This document shows, piece by piece, positions 48,415 through 57,982 of a stretch of DNA of 64,000 bases. The notes under the pieces were generated by a model, which saw only the letters and a program-made list of their open reading frames with translations, was not told where the DNA came from and did not search any database. Source of the stretch: Haloarcula amylovorans (GTDB lineage Archaea; Halobacteriota; Halobacteria; Halobacteriales; Haloarculaceae); contig NZ_SRIF01000002.1 in the NCBI RefSeq assembly GCF_004681185.1, positions 372,001 through 436,000 on the forward strand. The letters run 5' to 3'. Each line of letters starts with the position of its first letter. The stretch's first letter is position 1. A program made the position numbers and the translations under genes.

Positions 48415-49129
48415 CAACGCGGGGATCTACGGCGTCGCCGCGGCCGCCTCGGCCGTGGCGTTCCTCGTCTTTCTGGGCTGGCTCAGCCGCGTTCCAGCGT
48501 CTCGCCGGCGGTACTGCTACCCGGTGGTCGCCGTCGTCGGCTTCTCGGCCGCGATGAGCGCGCTGACTTCGATGGGCGTCGCGCCCGTCGCCGGGACCCA
48601 ACTCACCGTCCCGAACATCCTCGATGACTTCGTTGCGTACACGGTGTTGTGGACCGTCGCGGTGGCGCTGGCCAACGAATCTCGACGGATGCTCGCCGTC
48701 GCCGCCGTCGTTCCGGCGGTCCAAGTCCTCGCGTTCAACGTCGCAGCTATCGTCGGCGGCGTCGTCGGTCTCGTCGGTCTCACCGTCGTCGTCCTCGGAC
48801 ACGGTCTGATAGCGTACCTGCTTCTCGGGCCAATATGGCGTCGTGCGGTCGCCGTCCCCGACAGACAGCGACTCCTCCACTGGAAGTCCCGGAACCTCCT
48901 GTTGTTCCTCATCGGGATGCTCATCGTCTACGCGCTGCTCTCGGTCGCGGCGGTGTTTGACTCGTTCGTCGTCACCGTCCTCAGAGTGTACATCGGCCTG
49001 CTCATCAGGGTCGGCTTCGCCGGATTCCTCTTTGCCAACGTCGGCGCTATCGCGGTCGACCGAACTGAGCTAGCAGGACCCGCTCCGCTGTCGGCCTCGG
49101 ACGAGGCCAGTACGAGCGGGGGCGACTGA
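48407..49129 (+). CDS. Sensory-rhodopsin-II-like seven-helix protein lacking retinal lysine
   Basis: The start is the ATG at 48407, inside the transducer's end; two GTGs upstream (48398, 48401) are alternatives. The 240-residue protein has seven TM helices and aligns throughout with Natronomonas SRII: Arg-Arg-Tyr in the A-B loop, Tyr-Leu-Leu-Leu-Gly-Pro at the end of helix E, Arg-Asn-Leu in helix F, and Val-Tyr195-Ile-Gly-Leu-Leu-Ile-Arg201-Val-Gly-Phe in helix G. Arg201 (AGG, 49007-49009) occupies the Schiff-base lysine position. Asp73 matches counterion Asp75, but Arg72 is Asn70, Asp201 is Gly197, Trp171/Tyr174/Pro175 are Ile169/Leu172/Ile173 and Thr204 is Ile200. It cannot hold retinal covalently. 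It probably acts through the overlapping transducer. Confidence 0.85.
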   Translation: MISNAGIYGVAAAASAVAFLVFLGWLSRVPASRRRYCYPVVAVVGFSAAMSALTSMGVAPVAGTQLTVPNILDDFVAYTVLWTVAVALANESRRMLAVAAVVPAVQVLAFNVAAIVGGVVGLVGLTVVVLGHGLIAYLLLGPIWRRAVAVPDRQRLLHWKSRNLLLFLIGMLIVYALLSVAAVFDSFVVTVLRVYIGLLIRVGFAGFLFANVGAIAVDRTELAGPAPLSASDEASTSGGD

Positions 49130-49226
49130 AACTACCGCGAACGCGATTTGGCAATAGCATTTTCAGATATTGAAATAGCTGGCTAACCCTTATACTCCAA
49201 CGAGATAACCGACTTAGTATACGAAC

Positions 49227-49538
49227 ATGAGCCGAGCTTTCACCAAGGGTGACGGAGAGGGTGTACGTAGTGGGCCCGTCAGCGAGCAGTTCGACTGGGC
49301 GGAGACCGCACCGAGTATGGCGGTCGTAGAGGTAATCGCTGCCGCGGCCGGCACGGAACCGACGGTTGGAACGCCGATCTACGAATCGGTCGAAGCGGGG
49401 GCTATCGACGCCCTGTTCAGGGCCGGAAACGACTCTTCGGACCGACAGTTTTCGTTCACCCACGAAGGTATCGCCGTGACGGTCAAGGGCGACGGCACCG
49501 TGCTGGCGCGGCCCACGCTCGAAACGGCGTCCCGGTGA
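49227..49538 (+). CDS. HalOD1 output-domain protein
   Basis: The 103-residue protein has the HalOD1 layout in a divergent form: Met-Ala-Val-Val-Glu-Val-Ile-Ala-Ala-Ala-Ala-Gly-Thr, Tyr-Glu-Ser-Val-Glu-Ala-Gly-Ala-Ile-Asp-Ala-Leu-Phe, and Ile-Ala-Val-Thr-Val-Lys-Gly-Asp-Gly-Thr-Val. Here Asp-Pro-Asp-Ala-Leu-Asp-Arg is replaced by Glu-Ala-Gly-Ala-Ile-Asp-Ala. It is transcribed in the same direction as the transducer-opsin pair, 97 bases away. An AT-rich CCTTATAC at 49187-49194, about 36 bases before the start, suggests its own promoter. Role unknown. Confidence 0.8.
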   Translation: MSRAFTKGDGEGVRSGPVSEQFDWAETAPSMAVVEVIAAAAGTEPTVGTPIYESVEAGAIDALFRAGNDSSDRQFSFTHEGIAVTVKGDGTVLARPTLETASR

Positions 49539-49591
49539 ACGGTCGCCGAAACGGCGTCGTCACGCCAGAGACGCACAGCGGACAGTATTAG

Positions 49592-51712
<2,121 letters not shown>

Positions 51713-51750
51713 CGAGGCCAACCGCGAAGTCGTCGTCCTGTTCGGACCCG

Positions 51751-52776
51751 TTACAGGTCTGCGAGGTTGAACGTGTAGTAGCTGATGGTCGCGGCGATGC
51801 CGACCCACACCAGCATGAACACGACGACGAAGGGGTCGGAGTAAACGAACGGTATCGGGTTGCTGCCGGCCTGACAGGTGACGAACGTCCCGAAGACTCC
51901 TTCCTGAGCCTGCGGGGAACCGTTGAGGACGCTCGAACAGATCGTGCGACTCGCCTGCTCGCCCTGACTGAACATCTGATACCGGGCCGCCCGTGCGGCG
52001 TTCTCGCCCTCGCCGAGAATCGAACTGATGAGCGTCTGGTAGGCCTGATTCGGGTTCAACAGCTTCAACAGGAGGACGGCGTGCCAGCGAATAGCCCCGG
52101 TGACGCCCAGTTCGTTCGTCAGTATCTTCCCGACGCCGTTAGCGCCGGCGTTCCAGAGGAACGTGAAGTAGAAGTAGACGATGAAGTTCGCCGCACCGGA
52201 CCAGAGGCTCTTCGAGAAGGCCCCGGAGATGGAGACGGTGATGGCGACGAACACCAGCGCGAACACCAGCGTGAAGAAGCTGAACACCGCGAACAGCCCC
52301 GGCTTGAACGTCAGCCGCGAGAACGCCAGGAAGACGGCGGTGAGTCCCAGCGAGATGGCCAGCGGTACGCCGAGTACCGCACAGCGGCCCAGCACCTTTC
52401 CGATGATGACATCTTTCCGGGAGTGGGGTAACGACAGCAGGAGCTTCAGTGACCCCGACGTGCGCTCTTTCGAGATGGCGGCGAACCCGACGAAGATGGC
52501 GACGATGGGCAACAGGAACGTCACCATCCGCGTGTATATCTGCGAGAGCAGGAGTTGCATCCCCAGTTCCTGTGCGCCTTGGCTCACGCCGACGTCGAAG
52601 TACAGCGCGAGCGCGACGGGCGAGATGAACGCGACGGTGAAGATGAGCCCGAGCAACCACAGCCCTTTCGAGCGGATGGCGTCCTTGAACTCCTTCTTCG
52701 AGACGGTGTACCACTCGAAGGTGTTTCGAAGGGTGCGGTCGACATCCGCGAGCGGACCGGCGTCGGCAGTACTCAT
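51751..52776 (-). CDS. ABC-2 type transporter permease
   Basis: The 341-residue membrane protein has six TM helices, with the first after a roughly 35-residue cytoplasmic arm (Ser-Lys-Lys-Glu-Phe-Lys-Asp-Ala-Ile-Arg-Ser-Lys-Gly-Leu-Trp). A loop contains Ser-Lys-Glu-Arg-Thr-Ser-Gly-Ser-Leu-Lys-Leu-Leu-Leu-Ser-Leu-Pro, the usual ABC-2 element that contacts the ATPase. A large extracytoplasmic region between helices 5 and 6 (about 225-315) contains two Cys. Its ATG overlaps the stop of the ATPase gene (ATGA), so the two form one exporter. The substrate is unknown; similar haloarchaeal pairs are annotated for drugs, lipids or copper. Confidence 0.9.
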   Translation of the reverse strand: MSTADAGPLADVDRTLRNTFEWYTVSKKEFKDAIRSKGLWLLGLIFTVAFISPVALALYFDVGVSQGAQELGMQLLLSQIYTRMVTFLLPIVAIFVGFAAISKERTSGSLKLLLSLPHSRKDVIIGKVLGRCAVLGVPLAISLGLTAVFLAFSRLTFKPGLFAVFSFFTLVFALVFVAITVSISGAFSKSLWSGAANFIVYFYFTFLWNAGANGVGKILTNELGVTGAIRWHAVLLLKLLNPNQAYQTLISSILGEGENAARAARYQMFSQGEQASRTICSSVLNGSPQAQEGVFGTFVTCQAGSNPIPFVYSDPFVVVFMLVWVGIAATISYYTFNLADL

Positions 52777-53708
52777 GCCTGCACCTCCTGTTCTCGCTCA
52801 CGCTGGTCGGTGTAGGCGGTGAAGAGGTCTTCGAGCGAGGCCTCCTGCGTCTCGAAGTCTTCGACGGTGACACCCGATTCCTCGAACGCGTTGAGGACGG
52901 TCATCTTCGCGTCCCCTTGGCAGTTGACGATGGCGCGGTCGCCTTCTCGCGTGACGCCCGAGACCTCCGGGAGCGAGCGGACCTGGTCGATGGCGCCCTC
53001 CAGTCCGTCGGCGTCGGCGACGGTGACGATGAGTTTCATGTCGCCCTGTGCTGCGGACCGGAGGCCCTCGACGCTGTCTTTGGCGATGAGTCGCCCATCC
53101 TGAAGGATGCCGACGGTGTCACACACCGACTCGACCTGGCTGAGGATGTGCGACGAGAAGAAGACCGTCGCGCCGCGTTCGCTCTCCTCGCGGACCAGAT
53201 CGCGCATCTTGCGGGCACCATTTGGGTCGAGTCCGGTCGTCGGCTCGTCGAGGATGAGCAGGTCCGGCTGGTCGACCAGCGCCATCGCCAGTACGAGTCG
53301 CTGTTTCATCCCCTTGGAGTAGCCGCCGGCCCGGCGGTCTATCGCGTCGGCGACGCCGACGCGTTCGAGCAGTTCCACCGGGTCGTCGTCGGCGTCTTTC
53401 GACTCGATGACGAACTCCATGTGCTCGCGGCCGGTCAGTCGTTCGTAAACATCGTATCCCTCCGGCAGAACGCCGATGCGCTCCCGGATGGCCTTCGAAT
53501 CCTCCTGTGCGTCCATTCCGAGCACTTTCGCGGACCCCGTCGTCGGCCGGACGAAGTCCAGCAGAACGTTGATTGTGGTCGATTTCCCCGCACCGTTTGG
53601 GCCGAGGAACCCGAACACTTCCCCCTCCTCGACCGTCAGGTCCACACCTTGCAGGGCGACGACGTCCCCGAACTCCTTGCGGACGTCGTTCAGTTCGATA
53701 GCGGTCAT
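52773..53708 (-). CDS. ABC transporter ATP-binding protein
   Basis: The start is taken at 53708 (Met-Thr-Ala-Ile-Glu-Leu-Asn-Asp), where the domain begins; the long upstream frame is non-coding. The 311-residue ATPase has Walker A Gly-Pro-Asn-Gly-Ala-Gly-Lys-Ser-Thr, Q-loop, signature Tyr-Ser-Lys-Gly-Met-Lys-Gln-Arg, Walker B Leu-Leu-Ile-Leu-Asp-Glu-Pro and the switch His in Ser-Ser-His-Ile-Leu-Ser. An 85-residue C-terminal domain of the type attached to ABC-2 exporters follows. It energises the permease encoded immediately downstream. Confidence 0.94.
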   Translation of the reverse strand: MTAIELNDVRKEFGDVVALQGVDLTVEEGEVFGFLGPNGAGKSTTINVLLDFVRPTTGSAKVLGMDAQEDSKAIRERIGVLPEGYDVYERLTGREHMEFVIESKDADDDPVELLERVGVADAIDRRAGGYSKGMKQRLVLAMALVDQPDLLILDEPTTGLDPNGARKMRDLVREESERGATVFFSSHILSQVESVCDTVGILQDGRLIAKDSVEGLRSAAQGDMKLIVTVADADGLEGAIDQVRSLPEVSGVTREGDRAIVNCQGDAKMTVLNAFEESGVTVEDFETQEASLEDLFTAYTDQREREQEVQA

Positions 53709-53782
53709 ACGCCGGCTTTGCGCCGCCCTCCGGTATAGTCTTTCGTGTTGACCACGCTGAACGAAACCGGCGTGTGTGGCGC

Positions 53783-54055
53783 TCAGACTTCCGAATCCGG
53801 GTCGTGATTGTCGGCCATCCGCTGGGCTTCGGTCGCGTAGCGCTCGCGGTCCGCGTCGTCGACCGGTTCCAACCGCTCCGGTTCGACGTCGATGGCCGCA
53901 GTCACGCGCTTTTTCATCAGGAGGTTCGTCGAGAGTTGCTTCTTGAGGTGGCGCTCGCCCTCGGGCGTGGCGTAGACCAGCGTCACCATCCGCTCGTCGC
54001 CGAAACTGGACCGTTCGACCAGCCAACACCGCACCGTCTTCTCGGAGTCGGTCAT
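53783..54055 (-). CDS. Conserved haloarchaeal small protein
   Basis: The start is taken at 54055 (Met-Thr-Asp-Ser-Glu-Lys-Thr-Val-Arg). The 90-residue protein has a beta-rich first half (Cys-Trp-Leu-Val-Glu-Arg, Met-Val-Thr-Leu-Val-Tyr-Ala-Thr-Pro-Glu-Gly) and a basic middle (Leu-Lys-Lys-Gln-Leu-Ser-Thr-Asn-Leu-Leu-Met-Lys-Lys). An acidic tail ends Ala-Gln-Arg-Met-Ala-Asp-Asn-His-Asp-Pro. I recall closely similar hypothetical proteins in many haloarchaea but no function. It lies 74 bases upstream of the ABC ATPase on the same strand and is divergent from metY. Confidence 0.72.
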   Translation of the reverse strand: MTDSEKTVRCWLVERSSFGDERMVTLVYATPEGERHLKKQLSTNLLMKKRVTAAIDVEPERLEPVDDADRERYATEAQRMADNHDPDSEV

Positions 54056-54171
54056 TGGGCGGTGTTGTGGTGCCGGCGGCTTGTATCCACCGAGACGGAT
54101 AGTATCCGTGTCAGGGGCGGCCACCGCTCTGTGCCCATCGCTCACTCGGGGAGAGTTTTGCCGTAACTCAT

Positions 54172-54180
54172 GGTTATAGA
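54172..54180 (+). promoter_or_regulatory. TATA box of the metY-metX operon
   Basis: GGTTATAGA is centred 31 bases before the ATG at 54207, the leaderless spacing, and supports that start over the upstream ATG at 54180. Confidence 0.55.
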
Positions 54181-54206
54181 TGCGTAGAGATATATGCATA
54201 CTGCAC

Positions 54207-55541
54207 ATGACTGACCACTACGGATTCGGGACGCGCTGTGTCCACGCCGGGCAGGAGGAACCCGACCCGGCGACGGGGGCACGCGCGCCGCCCATCTATC
54301 AGACCTCCTCGTACGTCTTCGAGGACGCGGAGACGGCCGCCGACCGCTACGCGCTGGAGGACGACGGCAACGTCTACTCCCGATTCGACAACCCGACGGT
54401 CCGGACGCTGGAAAAGCGGTTGGCGTCGCTCGAAAACGCCGTCGACGCCGTCGCCACCGGGTCGGGGATGGCCGCGCTCGACGCCGCGACGACGGTACTG
54501 GCCCAGGCCGGTGACAACGTGATCTCGGCGTCGTCTATCTACGGCGGCACACACTCCTATCTCGCCAACACCGCCAGCCGACGCGGCATCGAATCGCGCT
54601 TCGTCGATACCCTAGACCCCGACGCCTACGCCGAGGCCATCGACGACGACACCGCCTACGTCCACTGTGAGACCATCGGAAACCCCTCGCTCGTCGTCCC
54701 GCCGCTCGAAGAGATTGCGGCGGTGGCCCACGACCACGGCGTCCCCCTGTTCGTGGACAACACCTTCGGCACGCCCGCGCTCTGTCGGCCGTTAGACCAC
54801 GGTGCGGACCTCGTCTGGGAGTCCACGACGAAGTGGATTCACGGCTCTGGCACCACTATCGGCGGGGTGCTGGCCGATGGCGGCTCGTTCCCCTGGGCCG
54901 ACTACCCCGAAAAGTATCCCGAGATGGGGGCGGAGAACCCCGCCTTCGGGACGAACTTCGCCGAGCGCTTCGGCGACCGGGCCTTCACGATGGCCGCCCG
55001 CCAGCGCGGCCTCCGGGCACTCGGTGACGGCCAGAAACCCTTCGACGCGTGGGCGACCCTCCAAGGGAGCGAGACCCTTTCGCTTCGGATGGAACGACAC
55101 TGTTCGAACGCGCTGACCGTTGCCGAACATCTCCAAGACCACGACGACGTGGCGTGGGTCACCTACCCCGGTCTCGAATCGCACGAGACTCACGACCTCG
55201 CAAAGCGATATCTCGACGGCGGAGAGTCGAGCGATGCGAGCCGATCCGCGACGGACTCGTCCGTCGGCGGCTTCGGTGGCGTCGTCACGTTCGGTCTCGA
55301 AGGCGGCTACGACGCCAGCCGACAGTTCTGCGAGGAAACGGACTTAGCGCAGTTCCTCGCCAACATCGGCGACGCGAAGACGCTCGTCATCCACCCCGCG
55401 AGCACGACCCACGCCCAGCTCTCGGAAGAAGAACAGCGCGCGAGCGGCGTCAGCCCGGACCTGATCCGAATGAGCGTCGGCATCGAGGATCCGGCGGACG
55501 TGCTCGCGGACATCGACGAGGCCATCGAGCGAGCCACATGA
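54207..55541 (+). CDS. metY: O-acetylhomoserine sulfhydrylase / cystathionine gamma-synthase family
   Basis: The start is ATG 54207 (Met-Thr-Asp-His-Tyr-Gly-Phe-Gly-Thr), giving 444 residues. Family marks are Thr-Arg-Cys-Val-His-Ala-Gly, Ile-Tyr-Gln-Thr-Ser-Ser-Tyr, Tyr-Ser-Arg-Phe-Asp-Asn-Pro-Thr, Thr-Gly-Ser-Gly-Met-Ala-Ala, and PLP lysine in Ser-Thr-Thr-Lys-Trp-Ile-His-Gly. The presence of metX directly after it favours O-acetylhomoserine sulfhydrylase, giving homocysteine from O-acetylhomoserine and sulfide. A Ser/Asp-rich insert (Gly-Glu-Ser-Ser-Asp-Ala-Ser-Arg-Ser) lies near 345-358. The stop overlaps the metX ATG (ATGA). Confidence 0.92.
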   Translation: MTDHYGFGTRCVHAGQEEPDPATGARAPPIYQTSSYVFEDAETAADRYALEDDGNVYSRFDNPTVRTLEKRLASLENAVDAVATGSGMAALDAATTVLAQAGDNVISASSIYGGTHSYLANTASRRGIESRFVDTLDPDAYAEAIDDDTAYVHCETIGNPSLVVPPLEEIAAVAHDHGVPLFVDNTFGTPALCRPLDHGADLVWESTTKWIHGSGTTIGGVLADGGSFPWADYPEKYPEMGAENPAFGTNFAERFGDRAFTMAARQRGLRALGDGQKPFDAWATLQGSETLSLRMERHCSNALTVAEHLQDHDDVAWVTYPGLESHETHDLAKRYLDGGESSDASRSATDSSVGGFGGVVTFGLEGGYDASRQFCEETDLAQFLANIGDAKTLVIHPASTTHAQLSEEEQRASGVSPDLIRMSVGIEDPADVLADIDEAIERAT

Positions 55542-56782
55542 GCGTCGAATCGGAGACCGTCTCGCTTGGCGAGTTCGAGTTCCAGTGTGGCGAGACCATC
55601 GCCGACCTCGAACTGGCCTACGAGACCTACGGCGATTTCGAGGGCGACAACGCCGTCCTCGTCTGTCACGCCCTGACCGGGAGCGCCCACGTCTCCTCGC
55701 GCGGCCGCTTCGAGGACAGCGGCGACCAGGCCTACGCGTGGTGGGACGACATCGTCGGTCCGGGGAAGGCCATCGACACGAAGGAGTACTTCGTCGTCTG
55801 CGCGAACGTTCCCGGGTCCTGTTACGGTTCGTCGGGCCCGTCGAGTACGAACCCCGAAACCGGCGAGCCGTACGGCCCGGAGTTCCCCCCAGTCACGGTT
55901 GCCGACTGGACGGAGGCCCAGCGCCGCCTACTCGACGAGCTCGGGATCCCCGCGCTGTACGCCGTCGTCGGCGGCAGCGTCGGCGGCATGAACGTCCTGG
56001 AATGGGGCAAGCGCCACCCCGATCACGTCGAGAAGCTGGTGCCGGTCGCCGCCGCCCCGCGACTGGACCCGCAGTGTCTCGCGCTGAACGGCATCGCCCG
56101 CCGGTCCATCACCACTGACGACGACTGGAACGGCGGCCACTACTACGGCGGTTCCGATAGCGACGAGAACGGGGCCTCGTCCGACGGCGGCACCCACCCC
56201 GACGAGGGGCTGGCGCTGGCCCGGCAAATCGGCCACGTCATGTACTTCTCGAAGGCGAGCATGGAGCGTCGCTTCGGTCGCCGCGCCGCCACGCGGGAGG
56301 CCGAGCGCGCGTTCCCCACCGACCCCGCGGGCCGCTTCTTCCCGTATCGGGACGTCGAGTCCTACCTCGATTACAACGCCTCGAAATTCGTCGAGCGCTT
56401 CGACGCCAACAGCTACCTCTACCTGACGCGGGCGATGGACAACTACGACCTCTCCTCGGGGTTCGAATCGGACGCCGACGCGCTGGCAGCCTTCGACGGC
56501 GAGGCGCTGGTGATGTCCTTCACCGGCGACTGGCACTTCACGACCCAGCAGTCTGAAGCGCTGGCCGACGCGCTCAGAGAGACTGATACCGATGTCGCCC
56601 ACCATGTGGTCGATTCGGATTACGGCCACGACGCCTTCCTCGTCGAACCCGACAGCGTCGGTCCGCCGCTGTCCGACTTCTTAGAGGAGGGACTCGACGG
56701 AAACGCTGTTTCCGATACGAAGGCCGTCGAGAGCGAGGCGAGCGACTTCGCGCCCGTCCACAACAGCCTCTTCTCGCGCTAG
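55538..56782 (+). CDS. metX: Homoserine O-acetyltransferase
   Basis: The ATG at 55538 overlaps the metY stop. The 414-residue alpha/beta hydrolase has His-Ala-Leu-Thr-Gly-Ser-Ala-His, Gly-Ser-Cys-Tyr-Gly-Ser-Ser-Gly-Pro, nucleophile Ser in Gly-Gly-Ser-Val-Gly-Gly-Met, and the catalytic Asp and His near the end (Thr-Gly-Asp-Trp, Gly-His-Asp-Ala-Phe). It transfers acetyl from acetyl-CoA to homoserine for the metY enzyme. A 21-residue Gly/Ser/Asp/Glu insertion follows His-Tyr-Tyr-Gly near 200-222. MetX and succinyl-transferring relatives are hard to tell apart by eye, but the metY partner supports acetyl. Confidence 0.94.
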   Translation: MSVESETVSLGEFEFQCGETIADLELAYETYGDFEGDNAVLVCHALTGSAHVSSRGRFEDSGDQAYAWWDDIVGPGKAIDTKEYFVVCANVPGSCYGSSGPSSTNPETGEPYGPEFPPVTVADWTEAQRRLLDELGIPALYAVVGGSVGGMNVLEWGKRHPDHVEKLVPVAAAPRLDPQCLALNGIARRSITTDDDWNGGHYYGGSDSDENGASSDGGTHPDEGLALARQIGHVMYFSKASMERRFGRRAATREAERAFPTDPAGRFFPYRDVESYLDYNASKFVERFDANSYLYLTRAMDNYDLSSGFESDADALAAFDGEALVMSFTGDWHFTTQQSEALADALRETDTDVAHHVVDSDYGHDAFLVEPDSVGPPLSDFLEEGLDGNAVSDTKAVESEASDFAPVHNSLFSR

Positions 56783-56823
56783 GCGCTAGCTTTTATCACA
56801 CCTCCCGCCGTCGGTTCATCTGT

Positions 56824-57129
56824 ATGACCGACATGTTTGTCAACGCCGACGACGACGAACTCTCCTTCGGCAAGACGGTGTTCGACGAGGAGGGGAACGA
56901 ACTCGGCACCATCCGCGGGTTCGACCAGCACGGCTTCTACGTCACCGTCGAAGGTGGCATCGAGTCGATGTCCGACGAGCACCGGACTACGGGCGCTGCC
57001 GGGCAAGCCGAACTGATGTGGCGCTGCTGGGAGTGTGGCGAGATGGGCGAGATTGAGGAGGATATCCCCGACGAGTGTCCCTCCTGTGGGGCGTCCAAAG
57101 AGGAGATTTACTACTGGACCGAGGACTAA
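56824..57129 (+). CDS. Rubredoxin-like zinc/iron protein (DUF7130-like)
   Basis: The 101-residue protein has an N-terminal PRC/barrel-like half (Gly-Lys-Thr-Val-Phe-Asp-Glu-Glu-Gly-Asn-Glu-Leu-Gly-Thr-Ile-Arg-Gly-Phe). The C-terminal part is rubredoxin-like, with Cys-Trp-Glu-Cys-Gly and Cys-Pro-Ser-Cys-Gly 16 residues apart and a final Tyr-Tyr-Trp-Thr-Glu-Asp. I know this combination in haloarchaea as a DUF7130 rubredoxin-like protein; the label is from memory. It probably binds iron or zinc and may act in electron transfer or sulfur chemistry. It is followed immediately by a tandem repeat. Confidence 0.8.
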   Translation: MTDMFVNADDDELSFGKTVFDEEGNELGTIRGFDQHGFYVTVEGGIESMSDEHRTTGAAGQAELMWRCWECGEMGEIEEDIPDECPSCGASKEEIYYWTED

Positions 57130-57252
57130 TCCGCACGCCGATGCGGTTCAGCCGCGAGTAGCGGATTCGTGCGAGTGAGGACTAATTCGCACGCCGACGC
57201 GGTTCAGCCGCGAGTAGCGGATTCGTGCGAGTGAGGACTAATTCGCACGGCA
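57121..57252 (+). repeat. 56-base tandem repeat, two and a fraction copies
   Basis: Units begin at 57121, 57177 and 57233 (GAGGACTAAT), an exact 56-base period. The first two copies differ at two positions and the third breaks off after about 16 bases. Each unit holds TCGCACG near its start and CGTGCGA near its end, so every copy can fold as a hairpin. The first unit includes the stop codon of the rubredoxin-like gene. Confidence 0.85.
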
Positions 57253-57298
57253 AAGCAGTTCATCCGTGGGAAACGGCGTTTTATCGGCGAATAGCACG

Positions 57299-57859
57299 CT
57301 ACTCCACGCGCTCGATGCGGTCGGCCGTCCTCGCGTCGAGCGCGTTTTTCATCGCCTTCACGTCACCGTCCGGGAGCGCGAAGCGAAGCGTCTCCTCGCG
57401 CCACTCGGCGATGGCGACACCCTCGACGTCGCGGACGACGAGATACGATAGTTCGTCGAAGAGCGTGGCGAGCGCGTCGAACGTCTCGGCGGTGAACGGG
57501 ACGGTGCCGGCGGTGTGGTCGGCGTCGACGGTGACGTCGGCGTGGCCCGAAAGCGTCTCTAGTTCGACGCGTCTGGGACCGACGAGGTCCGCTCGACGAC
57601 CGATATCGAGGTAGCAGAACGCCGTGTCGGGGCGGCGCGGCGTCGTATCGAGTACAGTCGCGAGCGCATTCAACCCTGCCTCCTCGTCGCTCACAGGTGG
57701 TCGCACCCGAAACCGCGACTCTCCGTCGGGCCACGTCGGCGTCCCGGTGTCGAGTCCAGCCCGTTCCCACGCGTCGACGATGGCGTCCGTGAGGCGGTCG
57801 GCACCGATGTTTTCGATGGCGTCGGTGACGCGCTCGGCGTCCGATTTCCGCTCGTCCAT
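57299..57859 (-). CDS. Haloarchaeal hypothetical protein, 186 residues
   Basis: The start is placed at 57859 (Met-Asp-Glu-Arg-Lys-Ser-Asp), just after the divergent reductase gene; the longer frame to 58780 is a shadow of that gene. The protein is soluble, acidic, and alternates helices and strands. Recognisable stretches are Asp-Ala-Trp-Glu-Arg-Ala-Gly-Leu near 28-35, Phe-Cys-Tyr-Leu-Asp-Ile-Gly-Arg-Arg near 83-91 and Leu-Val-Val-Arg-Asp-Val-Glu-Gly-Val-Ala-Ile near 150-160. I do not recognise a family. It ends 54 bases from the 56-base tandem repeat. Confidence 0.68.
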   Translation of the reverse strand: MDERKSDAERVTDAIENIGADRLTDAIVDAWERAGLDTGTPTWPDGESRFRVRPPVSDEEAGLNALATVLDTTPRRPDTAFCYLDIGRRADLVGPRRVELETLSGHADVTVDADHTAGTVPFTAETFDALATLFDELSYLVVRDVEGVAIAEWREETLRFALPDGDVKAMKNALDARTADRIERVE

Positions 57860-57982
57860 GGCGGTCGTTCGCGGTGCGGCGTGTTGTGGTTGGTGGTCTC
57901 CGCCGATGTCGGGGGAACATTTCGCATGGAACCGAGCGGCGGCGTTGGAACCCTTTTGTACAGCCCGCGTCTCTCCACGCGC

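Noticed and set aside
48308-48880. 190-residue minus-strand frame across the transducer/opsin junction
   Set aside because: It is composed of Asp/Glu/Arg/His-rich shadow sequence opposite the seven-helix gene and has no hydrophobic or conserved pattern.
57121-57252. CRISPR array
   Set aside because: The 56-base units are contiguous copies with no variable spacers.
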